Source: CAYSCS01 sp964429695 (lineage in GTDB: Bacteria > Acidobacteriota > Aminicenantia > Aminicenantales > Aminicenantaceae). From it: a DNA stretch of 64,000 bases. Numbering within the stretch: position 1 is the first letter of the stretch; each line of letters opens with the position of its first letter. The stretch spans positions 84,679 through 148,678 of the forward strand of contig CAYSCS010000073.1 of assembly GCA_964429695.1 (NCBI GenBank). The letters run 5' to 3'. A program made the position numbers and the translations under genes. Positions 24,442 to 33,907 of the stretch are shown one piece after another. The notes beneath the pieces are model-generated. The model saw only the letters and a program-made list of their open reading frames with translations. It was not told where the DNA came from and did not search any database.

Positions 24442-26685
24442 TTATTTTGATTCACCTTGGCTGAGCCTTTTTTCCCATTGTAAAAGAGCCATTTTAGCTT
24501 CTTCAAATCGAGTCGTTTTTTTCTCCGGGGTCATTTCCAGGAAAAGCTTCAAATAATACACGGCCTGTTTCAAGTCGCCGCTTTTTTCGAGGACAACCGC
24601 ATAGTTGTAATATGCATTTGGTGAAGGATTTAGTTCAACTGCCTTTCTCAGGTTTTGTTTTGCCTTTTCGATCTCTCCCAGAGTGTCGTACAGAATGCCG
24701 AGCTCGCGGTAAATTACAGGGTCTTCGGGATATTCCTCCCTTAGCTTGAGATAGATTTTCAATGCATCCTGGGCTCTATCAACCACCGTGAGGCAGTAAG
24801 CATACTGAAGCCTTAGAGGCTTGTTCTCTGGTTCTATTTCAAGAGCTTTCTCAAAATATTCAAGGGCCTCTTTCCAGTTCCCTGTGTTCACTAGAGCCAC
24901 ACCTGAAATATAGAGAGCATCGAAATATTTAGGGTCAATCTCTAAAACAGCCTGGCTTGTTTCGAATGCTTCCTTTGGTTTTGCTTCCTTCATGTAAAAC
25001 AGGCTCAGGCGGGAGAGAATGACTATGGAATCAGGAAGCATTTTTCTTCCCTTTTCCATGATGCGTATAGAATCCTCGAGTCTTCCCATTTTTTCATAGA
25101 GGAGAGCAAGGTTAACATAATTCCAGGGGGAGTCAGGGTTAAGACGGATAAGTTCCAGATAGTTACGCTCGGCTCTTTCGTAATCCTTTTCATATTCATA
25201 TTTTCTGGCATGGGCATAAATAGCATATTCTTGAATCTTGTCTTTGGGGTCAGGTAGTTTCTTACCCTTTAGTTCTCCAGAGAGGTCCGTGGAGAGATAG
25301 CCCAAGGAGCGGAGCCGTGCCTCCTCTTCCGGAGTTAACTTCCTCTTTCCCTCTTTCTCAGATGAGTATTTTTCTAAAAGTCTTTGGAGCCCTTCTTCCA
25401 GACGAGAAGAAATTTTTCTTTCTCTCTGAAAGAGATTGTTATTTTCGCCTGGGTCTGATTTAAGATTATAAAGTTCTGGTTTTGGCGCCTTGATGTATTT
25501 CCATTCCCCATCAATAAACCCCACGAGTTCTGACCAGGCATAGTATTCCCGAGGCATGTAGGTTTCGATGTAGGAAGGGAGGTCCTTTTTCTTTTTTTTG
25601 CTTATAAAGGGAAGGAGGCTTTGGCCTTGAATTTCAGGACTTTCTGAAATCTCGAGCATATCTAAGACGGTAGGCATGATATCTATCAACCTCACTCTCG
25701 AACGGATGACTCTTTTCTGGGGTAGATGGGAGGGAGAGAAGATGATGAAGGGGACCCTCATCGAAACATCATAGATGAATAATCCATGGTCAACTTCGTC
25801 CTTTTCCCCTAGCGCCTCCCCATGGTCCCCTGCCAGGATGATGAGCGTCCTTTCCAGCAGATTTTTTTCCCTGAGTTTTTCCACTATTTTTCCCACGTAA
25901 ACATCCATATAGGCAATTTCTCCATCATACGGTCTTTCAGAATATTTTTCTTTGAAAGGAGAAGGCGGGTTGTAAGGAAGGTGAGGGTCATAGAAGTGAA
26001 CCCAGATAAAAAATTTTTGGGAATGATTTTTATCAAACCAGTTGGAAAAGGCACGAAAAACATCCTCTGCCTTTCTTTCTGAAGTAAAATTCTTGGCAAT
26101 GCCTTTTTCGAGGAAGTCATCATCGTAGTAATCGAAGCCCTGGTCGAGACCGAAGCGGGAGTCCACGGTGAAGGAGCTGACGAAGGCTGCTGTTTTGAAT
26201 CCTTTTTCCTTGAGGATTTCGCTTAGAGTGAGATGCTCGGTGCCCAAATAGTAGAAACCATTGTTACGGACTCTGTGATAAATGGGATAGGTGCCGGTGA
26301 AAATTGAGCAGTGTGAGGGAAGGGTCAAAGGAACCTGGCAATAGGCGTTCTCAAACCTAACTCCCTTCGAGGCTATCCAATCGATGTTTGGAGTTTCTGC
26401 CCTTTGATAGCCGTAGCAGCCAATTCTATCGGAACGGGTCGTATCTAGAGTGACGAGAAGCACATTCAGGTCTCTGTTTTTTGAAATGCTTGTTCGAGAA
26501 GAACCAAGGATTAGAAAAATTAGGGCTAAAAGAAGAATTAAGCAACCTGGAAGGAGAAAAAAGAGATATTTTTTCTTTCCTTTAGAATGCTTGGGAGAGG
26601 ACTCTCCTTGAGGCTTTTCTACTTTCAGAGGGGGAGAAATTATCCTCTTTTTTTTCCGATTCTTCTTTTTTCTCTTCCTTGACAT
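24442..26685 (-). CDS. Membrane-anchored sulfatase-like hydrolase / TPR fusion (2)
   Basis: 747 residues, a close paralogue of the previous entry. A lysine-rich cytoplasmic tail (KRKKKNRKKKR) precedes one membrane segment (LFFLLPGCLILLLALIFLIL). The catalytic domain has VTLDTTRSDRIGCYGY, Thr121 in PLTLPSHCSIFTGTYP, WVHFYDPHLPYNPP and AGDHGEALGEKDEVDHGLF. TPRs fill the last third (for example PWNYVNLALLYEKMGRLEDSI). The extra basic tail is the main difference from its two relatives. It is transcribed away from the spermidine-synthase-like gene, with a 160-bp intergenic region between them. Confidence 0.85.
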   Translation of the reverse strand: MSRKRKKKNRKKKRIISPPLKVEKPQGESSPKHSKGKKKYLFFLLPGCLILLLALIFLILGSSRTSISKNRDLNVLLVTLDTTRSDRIGCYGYQRAETPNIDWIASKGVRFENAYCQVPLTLPSHCSIFTGTYPIYHRVRNNGFYYLGTEHLTLSEILKEKGFKTAAFVSSFTVDSRFGLDQGFDYYDDDFLEKGIAKNFTSERKAEDVFRAFSNWFDKNHSQKFFIWVHFYDPHLPYNPPSPFKEKYSERPYDGEIAYMDVYVGKIVEKLREKNLLERTLIILAGDHGEALGEKDEVDHGLFIYDVSMRVPFIIFSPSHLPQKRVIRSRVRLIDIMPTVLDMLEISESPEIQGQSLLPFISKKKKKDLPSYIETYMPREYYAWSELVGFIDGEWKYIKAPKPELYNLKSDPGENNNLFQRERKISSRLEEGLQRLLEKYSSEKEGKRKLTPEEEARLRSLGYLSTDLSGELKGKKLPDPKDKIQEYAIYAHARKYEYEKDYERAERNYLELIRLNPDSPWNYVNLALLYEKMGRLEDSIRIMEKGRKMLPDSIVILSRLSLFYMKEAKPKEAFETSQAVLEIDPKYFDALYISGVALVNTGNWKEALEYFEKALEIEPENKPLRLQYAYCLTVVDRAQDALKIYLKLREEYPEDPVIYRELGILYDTLGEIEKAKQNLRKAVELNPSPNAYYNYAVVLEKSGDLKQAVYYLKLFLEMTPEKKTTRFEEAKMALLQWEKRLSQGESK

Positions 26686-26746
26686 TTTTTAATTCTATAA
26701 TAATGATGATTACAAAGACTAAAGTTGTCAAGGTAGCACTCCCTGG

Positions 26747-26775
26747 TTGACATCAACTCTCTGATGAGATATAAA
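26747..26775 (+). promoter_or_regulatory. Sigma-70 promoter of the spermidine-synthase-like gene
   Basis: TTGACA (26747-26752), a 17-bp spacer and TATAAA (26770-26775). The predicted start near 26782 gives a leader of about 66 bases. Confidence 0.65.
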
Positions 26776-26847
26776 TCCTGGAAAATATTTAGGGATTGAA
26801 AATCAGAAAGTAAAAGCTTCGTTATTTAAAAACCTGGTTTCCTTCGA

Positions 26848-29220
26848 ATGATAAAAGATATGCCCTTGAGTTTAGCTGAACAGAATTTTCGGAAAAAGAA
26901 AATTTTGATTCTCTCCGGTGTTTTTCTTCTCTCCTTCAGCCTTCTTTCCCTTGAAGTCTCTCTTACTAGGGTCCTTTCTGTAGTTCTTTCATATCATTTT
27001 GTTTTTGTGGTCATTTCGGTGGCCCTTCTTGGAATTTCAGGGGGGGCATTATTTCTTCAGCTCTTTAGGCCAGAGCTACCAAAAGAAAGAAATATTTTTG
27101 TTTTATTTCTCTTTTCTTTCCTTTTTTCTTTATCAACTTTCCTTTGTCTTCTATCCCTTCTTTGGATTTCTAACCACGAAAAGTTTACAGGGAAAGTTCT
27201 TATTTATTCTCTGATTCTCCTTCTGCCCTTTTTCTTTGCGGGAGCGTTTCTGTCTGAAGTTTTTCGTTCCTTTCCTCGAGAGAGCTCCCGGATTTACTTT
27301 GCTGACTTAATTGGAGCTTCCTTAGGAGCCGTGGCAACGATCCCTTTATTGAATCTTTGGGGAGGGATGAATAACTGCTTTTTTCTGAGCATTGTTCTTT
27401 TAATAGCCTCCTCTCTTTTCCTTTTCGCCCAGAAGAGCAAGGAGCAAAGAGTGCTAGTCGTTTTTTCTTCTCTAGTTACTGTTTTAGTTGCCTTATTTCT
27501 TCTGGGAGAATTAAAAGGCTGGATTGGGCTTGATATTCCTATCGGTAAGAATCCTGAAAAGCAGAGCTATGTGGCCCTCAAGACTTCCTCTGCAAGGGGG
27601 AAAATCATCGAGACAAAATGGAGTGCCTACGGAAGAACCGACCTGGTTAGCTTTGAACGAAATCCTGAGGTAATGGTCATCTACATAGATGGAACGGCGG
27701 GTTCTCCGATGTTGAGATTCAGCGGTAACCTCGAAGACCCAGGGCCCATTATAGAAGGGCTTAAATATTCTACTCCAGGATATTTCCCTTTCTTCTTCCT
27801 GAGAGAGGGAGAAAAAGATGAAGCGCTCATCATCGGACCCGGAGGCGGGAGGGATATCCTCCTTTCTTTACTCGGAGGGGTTTCGCGTGTAGAAGCTGTG
27901 GAAATAAACAAAAGCCTGGTGGAGATTGTGAGTAGATATTCCTGGTTCAACGGGGGAATTTATTCTGATTTTGAGAATGTTAAAATAAAAGTGGATGAGG
28001 GGAGGAATTTTCTTCGGACTAAAGGGAAAAAATATGACCTCATCATCCTCCAGTTTCCTTACACCGAAACTAGTCACAGCCTCGAAGGATACTCCCTGAC
28101 CGAAAATTTTCTTTTTACCACTGATTCAATCGAAGATTACCTGAATCACCTCACTCGGGAAGGGCGACTGGTGGTTGCCTGCGAGAGACATATCGAAGTT
28201 CAGAGGCTCGTCACCCTCTCTCTCGTTGTCCTGCGAAAGAAGGGCATAGAGATAGAAGAAGGAATGAAGCGGATTTATACTCTCGGGTCGCAGAAGAAAA
28301 AATACCTCTTTGTCCTGAAGAAAGAAAGTTTTAAAAGAGGTGAAGTCCTTCGAAGATACAGGGCAATGATAGAGCTCGGTTATGAACCTGAATTTTCCTA
28401 TTTTCCCTATTTAAAAGAAAACCTAAATGAGGAGCTTAAAGCCTTGGAGGAAGGTAGAATATCGCTCGAAGAATTCATAAAGTTATCCCTAAAAAGAGGC
28501 TCCACTATAAGCCCGGTAAGCGATAATAATCCTTTTTTCTTTAAACTTGATAAGGGTATTCCAAAACCCATCCTCCTCATACTTCATTCAGCCTTGGGAG
28601 GAGTGTTCTTAGCCACTTTACTCCCTCTTTTATTTTTAAGAAGGAGCCTTAACTTTTGGGAGAGGTCAATCATTTTTAAATTCCCTTTTCTTTATGCTCT
28701 CCTCGGTTTAGGGTTCATGCTGGTTGAAATTTCCCTGATCCAGAGGTTTTCCCTTTTTCTGGGTCACCCCGTGCTCTCTCTTTCCCTTCTTCTTTTCTCG
28801 ATTCTTACTGGAGCCAGTGTGGGAAGCTTGAAGAGCGGCTCAATTTCTGGCGATAAGATTCAGAAGGGGATTTCCCGCTCCTGCCTCCTCGTTTCAATTT
28901 TACTTTTTTCTTACGTAATTTTGATTCCGTTTCTTTTTGGAAAGCTTCAAGGACAAAGCCTTATGTTGCGTTTGAGCGTAAGCTTTCTTATCTGTGGGGT
29001 TTTAGGTTTTCTTATGGGCTTTCCCTTTCCTCTCGGGATTAGGCTTTTGAAAGAGAAAAAGGGAGAAATGCTCATCCCCTGGATGTGGGCCATAAACGGG
29101 GGAAGCTCTGTTCTGGGCTCGGTAGTGACGGTGATAATAGCCATAAGTTTTGGGTTTAATGAGGTCCTTCTCCTGGGTTCTTTTTGCTATCTTCTCTCTT
29201 TTCTCATTTTTTATTCTTGA
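26848..29220 (+). CDS. Polytopic membrane protein with spermidine-synthase-like methyltransferase-fold domain
   Basis: 790 residues. Residues ~18-230 hold six or seven hydrophobic segments of the type seen in fused spermidine-synthase proteins (ISVALLGISGGALFLQLF; GAFLSEVFRSFPRESSRIYFADLIGAS). A soluble Rossmann domain follows at ~320-500 with ALIIGPGGGRDILLSL as nucleotide loop, then VEAVEINKSLVEIV and KYDLIILQFPYTE. Another five or six segments end the protein. The aminopropyltransferase aspartates are not clearly present, so polyamine synthesis is uncertain. No good ribosome-binding site precedes ATG 26848; ATG 26860 is equally possible. The last 17 bp overlap the convergent serine-hydrolase gene. 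Confidence 0.78.
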   Translation: MIKDMPLSLAEQNFRKKKILILSGVFLLSFSLLSLEVSLTRVLSVVLSYHFVFVVISVALLGISGGALFLQLFRPELPKERNIFVLFLFSFLFSLSTFLCLLSLLWISNHEKFTGKVLIYSLILLLPFFFAGAFLSEVFRSFPRESSRIYFADLIGASLGAVATIPLLNLWGGMNNCFFLSIVLLIASSLFLFAQKSKEQRVLVVFSSLVTVLVALFLLGELKGWIGLDIPIGKNPEKQSYVALKTSSARGKIIETKWSAYGRTDLVSFERNPEVMVIYIDGTAGSPMLRFSGNLEDPGPIIEGLKYSTPGYFPFFFLREGEKDEALIIGPGGGRDILLSLLGGVSRVEAVEINKSLVEIVSRYSWFNGGIYSDFENVKIKVDEGRNFLRTKGKKYDLIILQFPYTETSHSLEGYSLTENFLFTTDSIEDYLNHLTREGRLVVACERHIEVQRLVTLSLVVLRKKGIEIEEGMKRIYTLGSQKKKYLFVLKKESFKRGEVLRRYRAMIELGYEPEFSYFPYLKENLNEELKALEEGRISLEEFIKLSLKRGSTISPVSDNNPFFFKLDKGIPKPILLILHSALGGVFLATLLPLLFLRRSLNFWERSIIFKFPFLYALLGLGFMLVEISLIQRFSLFLGHPVLSLSLLLFSILTGASVGSLKSGSISGDKIQKGISRSCLLVSILLFSYVILIPFLFGKLQGQSLMLRLSVSFLICGVLGFLMGFPFPLGIRLLKEKKGEMLIPWMWAINGGSSVLGSVVTVIIAISFGFNEVLLLGSFCYLLSFLIFYS

Positions 29221-30391
29221 CTGCCTTGAGCACGTAATCGAAGAAAACCTCTACGGGAAGGCGGCGCTCTCCCTCAATATTCCATCCCGTAAAGACCGCA
29301 ATCAATTCATATTCAGGCGCCACAAACATGTATTGTCCTCCATATCCCAGACAAGTATAAACATATCTCAGCGGTTCTTCTCTATAGGGAATAAGCCACC
29401 ACTGATAGCCATAGGCCCAGTTCCTTGCCTCATCCTCAGGAGTTGTGTCTTCGACGTGAGGGCTCACACTCTTTTTTACCCATCCTTCCGGAAGTATCTT
29501 TTTTCCTTCCCAGATGCCGTCTTTAAGGTAGAGAAAGCCAATCTTAGCCAGGTCTCTGGGCTCGAGATAGAGGCCACCTTCGGTATCCGGATAGCCTGTA
29601 GGAGTGACCTTCCATTCGTAATTCTTGATTCCAAGGGGTAAGAAGAGGTATTTTTCTGCGTATTCATTCACATGAAGGCCAGTGGATTTTTTGATGATGA
29701 AGGAGAGAAGCTGGCTCGCTCCACTGTTGTATTCGAACCTTGTTCCAGGGGCTACTTCCATCCTGCGGTTGATGACAAACTTAATCCAGTCCTCGCTTCC
29801 TTCCATCTGAGTGCATGAATTCTGGGGGTCGGTGTAGGAAGTAGATTCGTTCCATTCAATTCCAGCCCTCATTGTCAGCAGATCTTCAAGTGTCATCCTC
29901 CTCTTCCTCTCATCCAGGTTCTCAACTTCAGCTTTATCAAAGAAATCTAAAACCTTGGCTTCGACACCTGTAATTTCCCCCCGGCCTATGGCAATTCCGA
30001 TGAGCGCAGAGGTGACACTCTTGGTCACGGATTGAAGCGTGTGGAGTCTTGTTTCTTTATAGAAAGGGTGATAAACGGGATTGAAATAATTGTATAAGCT
30101 CGGAGAAGAGTCTTTTCCATAATTTATCTTAAAATAATCATGCTCATAGGATTTTTCATAAACTATATATCCATTTCTGATGATGAGCATCGAGTCCACA
30201 TAGCCATATTCAGCGGAGGCAATTTTTTTGTCCAGAAAATCAAGGAATGTGCAATCAAGGTTCTGCTCCGAGCAAGTGGATTTTTCCCAGCCAGAAGTGG
30301 GCCATATTTCTTGAGAAATATTCCCGCCGAAAGTTAAAAGAGCGAGAAAGATTAGAAAGATTAGAGTGATAAGAATAAAAAATTTTTTCAT
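29204..30391 (-). CDS. Exported serine hydrolase, beta-lactamase class C / DD-peptidase-like
   Basis: 395 residues with an N-terminal signal or anchor (FFILITLIFLIFLALLTF). The SxxK motif is S121-V-T-K124 in LQSVTKSVTSALIG. The YxN motif is in RFEYNSGASQLLSF. A late GYGGQYMFVAPE stands where the KTG/HxG box is expected. Further family blocks are EDLLTMRAGIEWNE and GGLYLEPRDLAKIGFLYLKDG. Members cleave peptides, esters or beta-lactams; no specific substrate can be assigned. The gene is convergent with the membrane protein, and their 3' ends overlap by 17 bp. A sigma-70 promoter sits about 35 bp upstream of the start. Confidence 0.88.
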   Translation of the reverse strand: MKKFFILITLIFLIFLALLTFGGNISQEIWPTSGWEKSTCSEQNLDCTFLDFLDKKIASAEYGYVDSMLIIRNGYIVYEKSYEHDYFKINYGKDSSPSLYNYFNPVYHPFYKETRLHTLQSVTKSVTSALIGIAIGRGEITGVEAKVLDFFDKAEVENLDERKRRMTLEDLLTMRAGIEWNESTSYTDPQNSCTQMEGSEDWIKFVINRRMEVAPGTRFEYNSGASQLLSFIIKKSTGLHVNEYAEKYLFLPLGIKNYEWKVTPTGYPDTEGGLYLEPRDLAKIGFLYLKDGIWEGKKILPEGWVKKSVSPHVEDTTPEDEARNWAYGYQWWLIPYREEPLRYVYTCLGYGGQYMFVAPEYELIAVFTGWNIEGERRLPVEVFFDYVLKAVKNKK

Positions 30392-30421
30392 TAGACTTCC
30401 TTTCTAATTTCCTTCTTAAAC

Positions 30422-30450
30422 CTGATATCATCCTTGCCATTCTCTGTCAA
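30422..30450 (-). promoter_or_regulatory. Sigma-70 promoter of the serine hydrolase gene
   Basis: On the minus strand TTGACA (30450-30445), 17 bp, TATCAG (30427-30422). Transcription should start near 30415, about 25 bases before the start codon. Confidence 0.55.
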
Positions 30451-30519
30451 CTGAGAAATGAAGGAGAAATGAAACAAAAGAAATTGAAAATTGCTTTTTT
30501 TTTGCTAATATTTAGAATG

Positions 30520-30554
30520 AAAAGAGGCTCGTTTCATAAAAACGAGCCTCTTTT
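30520..30554 (-). terminator. Strong terminator of TonB receptor 2
   Basis: A perfect 15-bp stem: AAAAGAGGCTCGTTT (30520-30534) with its complement at 30540-30554 and a 5-nt loop. T-runs flank both sides, so it can work in either direction. It lies just past the receptor's stop codon on the minus strand. Confidence 0.9.
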
Positions 30555-30579
30555 GTTCTGTATTTAGGCTGGGAAATTC

Positions 30580-33276
30580 TTAGAACATGAACCTGAAGGA
30601 AGCCCTGAATGTCCTTGCCGTATTCACCGTAAGCGGCTTTCCGAAGGTTGCGCCGTAGAGGTCCTGAACGCTTGTTTCTCTACCTTGGTTAAAGACATTG
30701 AAGATATCGAGCATGAAGCGGAGCTTGTATTTCTGAATATCAAAGGATTTTTCAATCCTCAGGTCGAGGTTAACCGTATCAGGAAGCCTCCGCGAGCCGG
30801 CTGATTCTGTCATGATGTTCCTTACTCCCTGCCTCAATCCTAGAACAGGAAGCCTCCTTTCCCAGCAGAGTCCGCTATGATAGAGGAAGTAGGCGCTGAA
30901 GAGGATATCGAGCGGAAAGATGTATGTTCCTTGAATCTTAACCGTATGGGGCACATTGATCACCGAACGCCCGTAGAGGTTGATCTGGTAGTTCGGGTCA
31001 TAGAAGACCTGAGACCTTCCCATGTTAAAAGAAAGTCCATGGGCGTGGGCGTTGGGATAACTTCCTTCCTCCTTGCTGTAGACATAGGATGCGAACATCT
31101 GCCAGTTATTCGACATGCGCTTGGTGAGAGTAAGCTCAAGGGCTGTGTATTTTCTGTCGGGTGTGTATTTGACGATTTCAGCGAATTTCTGGCCTATATC
31201 CTTTCCTGCTTCAGGATTGGTGATGAGATAATGGTCCTGACCTGGATTTACCTGATTGTAGACTGTGTAAACTTCGCCTGTCTCAGGGTCGGTGTAGGTT
31301 CTCTCTTCGAAGATTCCTGCCACATTCACTGGTTCGATGAAGTTATTCCAGTTCTTATAGATGAAAGAGGCGCTCATTGAGAGGTCTTGACCTATGACCT
31401 GTTCCACTCCAGCCGTAAACTGGTCCATTGAGGGGTGCTTGATATGCGGGTCGACTTCAAAGCGATTGACTGCAGGAATTCGGTAGAGTTCGATCAATGT
31501 TCCCCATTCAGGAACAGAATAATAAATCATGTCACTTAGACTCTGCTTTGCCTGAGATATATAGTAACTTTTTGTCACCTCGTTGTACCTTCCAAAATGA
31601 GCCTTGAGAACGGTCTTGTGGCTCTTGAAAACGTCCCAGGCAAACCCGATTCTCGGCTCAAGCGCCTCTGGTTTGTAAAGGGTCCCCATATCAGGAATGC
31701 TTCCTCTGTAGATGTCGAACCTGAGTCCTGGGTTTATGGTCAGAGATTCTGTGATCTTCCAGTCATCCTGGACGTAGAATGTGTAGCGCCAGTTAATCGC
31801 CCATTCATTCATAGAGTATTTGCATGCCATGTAGGGAGCTCTGTTCCAGTCATAATACACAAACCCGCCGTTGATGCTTACATCTCCTCCACCCGAGCTT
31901 CTTTCTATTTCAAATCCTAATTTGAAATCGTGGGAGCCCAGGAGATTGTCAGCATAGAGGGAAAAAGCGCCTGTAGCCTGAAGACGGTTCGATTTCCACA
32001 GAGACCACCAGTAGGAATTTCCATATCTTGCTCCAGTAGCAAGGTCCATATGCCCAGGAGTGTCTTTATCGCGGCTATGGGGAACGGAGTGCCATTCCAT
32101 GGTGTAGCCGGCAAATTTAAGCTCTAAGAGCTGCGACGGAGAAAAGGTATGGAGAAAGCTCAGGTTCCCGATATACACAGGATACCTAAGGTCCCACTGG
32201 GCAGAATCCTCGATGAGAGCCGTCATCCCGATTGTTTCAGCGATCCGGTTGTGGTACTGGAAATAAGCCTGAATCCTGTCTTTCTGAGCGGGCTGGAAGG
32301 TGAATTTGGCAAAGGCCTTGGGATATTTGAGAGGGCTTTCTTTTTTCAGGGTTTCAAGAACAGTCTTGCTGGTAAAATACTCGAAGCCCGCAAAAAACCA
32401 CAATTTATCTTTGATGAATGGCCCTCCGAGATGGAAGCTTCCATCCACCTGTCTTATGTCCGGCGATTCGGGAATGAGCGACCATTTGGGGTCGTCCTTG
32501 TCGATGTTCTCACTCTTCCAGTTCATACCTTGGTAGCCGAAGAGGGCATCTCCACTGAAGGTGTTTCCCCCTGATTTAGTGATGATGTTGACCATGACTC
32601 CTGTGAAATTTCCGTATTCAGCAGGAGCGCCTAGCCCGACTATTTGAGTCTCTTCAATCACATGATAATCGATAGGAGTAGTGTAGATTCCTGAGCCGCA
32701 CCAGGCGTCATTCAGCTCGACCCCATCAAGCTGGAAGGAATTCGAAGTCCACATTCCACCTCCGTGAGCGCTCCTGTTAACCACACCAGGGGCGAGGTTT
32801 ATTATTTCTGAGGCGTCACGGGCTGTAGGAATATTTTCGAAGAAATCTGTGGTGATGACTGTTTTGGCAAGAGATGAGTCGGTGACGTCGATCAAGGGCG
32901 ATTCGCCGATGACTGTGATTTCCTCTTCGAGCTTTGCTGCGCTCATGGTGATATCAACAGTGACCGTCATTCCCACATGTAACCTTACATTTGTCTTTTT
33001 TACCGGAGTGAATCCTTCAAGGGATACATCGATGGTATAAATACCACCGGGAAGAGCAGGGATTCTGTAGCGACCATGTTCATCTGTAACAGTGGTACGT
33101 TTTCCCATCAGGCTCGGAGAATCGAGAGTGACAGTCGCACCAGGGAGAGGGGAGCCTTCTTCATCAAAGACCTGTCCCTGAATTACTCCTGTCTCTCTTG
33201 ACTGGGAAGTGAGAAAGGAAGAGAAAAAAGCAAGGCTTAAAAAAAGAAAGAATACTAAGCGAAATAATTTAATCAT
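30580..33276 (-). CDS. TonB-dependent outer-membrane receptor with N-terminal regulatory-like domain (2)
   Basis: 898 residues. A signal peptide (LVFFLFLSLAFFSSFLTS) is followed by a CarboxypepD_reg domain at ~30-115 (GVIQGQVFDEEGSPLPGATV; GRYRIPALPGGIYTI). EEEITVIGESPLID is a TonB-box-like stretch, and the plug has FQLDGVELNDAWCG and VMVNIITKSGGN. The barrel ends in RASFRFMF. AAGGAGAGG precedes ATG 33276. Length and layout match the 1071-residue receptor but the barrels differ, so different ligands are likely. The promoter region carries the same sigma-54 element and paired palindromes at nearly the same distances, so the two should be switched together. Confidence 0.9.
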   Translation of the reverse strand: MIKLFRLVFFLFLSLAFFSSFLTSQSRETGVIQGQVFDEEGSPLPGATVTLDSPSLMGKRTTVTDEHGRYRIPALPGGIYTIDVSLEGFTPVKKTNVRLHVGMTVTVDITMSAAKLEEEITVIGESPLIDVTDSSLAKTVITTDFFENIPTARDASEIINLAPGVVNRSAHGGGMWTSNSFQLDGVELNDAWCGSGIYTTPIDYHVIEETQIVGLGAPAEYGNFTGVMVNIITKSGGNTFSGDALFGYQGMNWKSENIDKDDPKWSLIPESPDIRQVDGSFHLGGPFIKDKLWFFAGFEYFTSKTVLETLKKESPLKYPKAFAKFTFQPAQKDRIQAYFQYHNRIAETIGMTALIEDSAQWDLRYPVYIGNLSFLHTFSPSQLLELKFAGYTMEWHSVPHSRDKDTPGHMDLATGARYGNSYWWSLWKSNRLQATGAFSLYADNLLGSHDFKLGFEIERSSGGGDVSINGGFVYYDWNRAPYMACKYSMNEWAINWRYTFYVQDDWKITESLTINPGLRFDIYRGSIPDMGTLYKPEALEPRIGFAWDVFKSHKTVLKAHFGRYNEVTKSYYISQAKQSLSDMIYYSVPEWGTLIELYRIPAVNRFEVDPHIKHPSMDQFTAGVEQVIGQDLSMSASFIYKNWNNFIEPVNVAGIFEERTYTDPETGEVYTVYNQVNPGQDHYLITNPEAGKDIGQKFAEIVKYTPDRKYTALELTLTKRMSNNWQMFASYVYSKEEGSYPNAHAHGLSFNMGRSQVFYDPNYQINLYGRSVINVPHTVKIQGTYIFPLDILFSAYFLYHSGLCWERRLPVLGLRQGVRNIMTESAGSRRLPDTVNLDLRIEKSFDIQKYKLRFMLDIFNVFNQGRETSVQDLYGATFGKPLTVNTARTFRASFRFMF

Positions 33277-33324
33277 TTAACCTCTCCTTAAAATCTTAGA
33301 TTAAGGTTAAAAACCATTCCTCTC

Positions 33325-33360
33325 TCAGGACATGGAACAATTTTTTTCCTCATGTCCTGA
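33325..33360 (-). promoter_or_regulatory. Perfect inverted repeat in the leader of receptor 2
   Basis: TCAGGACATG (33325-33334) and CATGTCCTGA (33351-33360) form a 10-bp stem with a 16-nt A/T-rich loop. It lies between the sigma-54 start site and the ribosome-binding site of the receptor. It has no T-run, so it does not look like a simple terminator. Confidence 0.5.
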
Positions 33361-33469
33361 ATCAAAACCTAAAATCTTTTTTCCTCTATTTTCACCTCCT
33401 TCCCCATAGATATTTTTATCATCCTCGATTTATTTATGAATCAATTTTGATTTCAATCTTAATAAATTG

Positions 33470-33486
33470 TAGCAAATTTTATGCCA
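33470..33486 (-). promoter_or_regulatory. Sigma-54 (-24/-12) promoter of TonB receptor 2
   Basis: The minus strand reads TGGCATAAAATTTGCTA, with GG and GC 10 bases apart. It is nearly identical to the element of receptor 1. No competing sigma-70 promoter is visible here. The start would be near 33460, leaving a leader of about 184 bases. Confidence 0.75.
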
Positions 33487-33567
33487 ATTTTTTCAATTAG
33501 GCTTTTTTTCATAACTTCAATTAAATGAATGAGTTAAAAATTAACTTTTATTATTTACTTAAAAGAT

Positions 33568-33601
33568 TCCAAAAAATTGGATTCTTATCCAAAATTTTGG
33601 A
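33568..33601. promoter_or_regulatory. Paired palindromic activator boxes upstream of receptor 2
   Basis: TCCAAAAAATTGGA (33568-33581) and the perfect palindrome TCCAAAATTTTGGA (33588-33601), 20 bp apart. The centre is ~112 bp upstream of the -12 element, matching receptor 1. A looser relative, GGCGAAAATTTTGGC, lies further upstream near 33725. Confidence 0.65.
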
Positions 33602-33907
33602 TTATTAATCTTAAATTTATTTCAATGCTGCACTCCCATTATTAGAAGTCATCTATTTTTGTATTTTTTCTGGCCGCTAAATTTTTTAAAAGAAGATACC
33701 TTTTAGGTAAAAAGATTCTCTTTGGCGAAAATTTTGGCTGAAGGAATTGGTACTCAAGTTTAGGGCCGAGAATCATCTCTTGGCAAATAATTAGTTTTGG
33801 TTAAATGCTGAACCGAGACTAAAATAAGGTTTATCACAATAATGAGGACCTGAGTTGACAGAAAAACTATTAAATAAATAAGAAGGCTTTTTTTAGCGAC
33901 TTAATCC
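33602..33907. other. Gene-free stretch between receptor 2 control region and the third sulfatase-like gene
   Basis: AT-rich. Apart from a loose copy of the activator palindrome near 33725 and a short ACCTTTTAGGT hairpin near 33700, nothing can be recognised. Confidence 0.5.
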
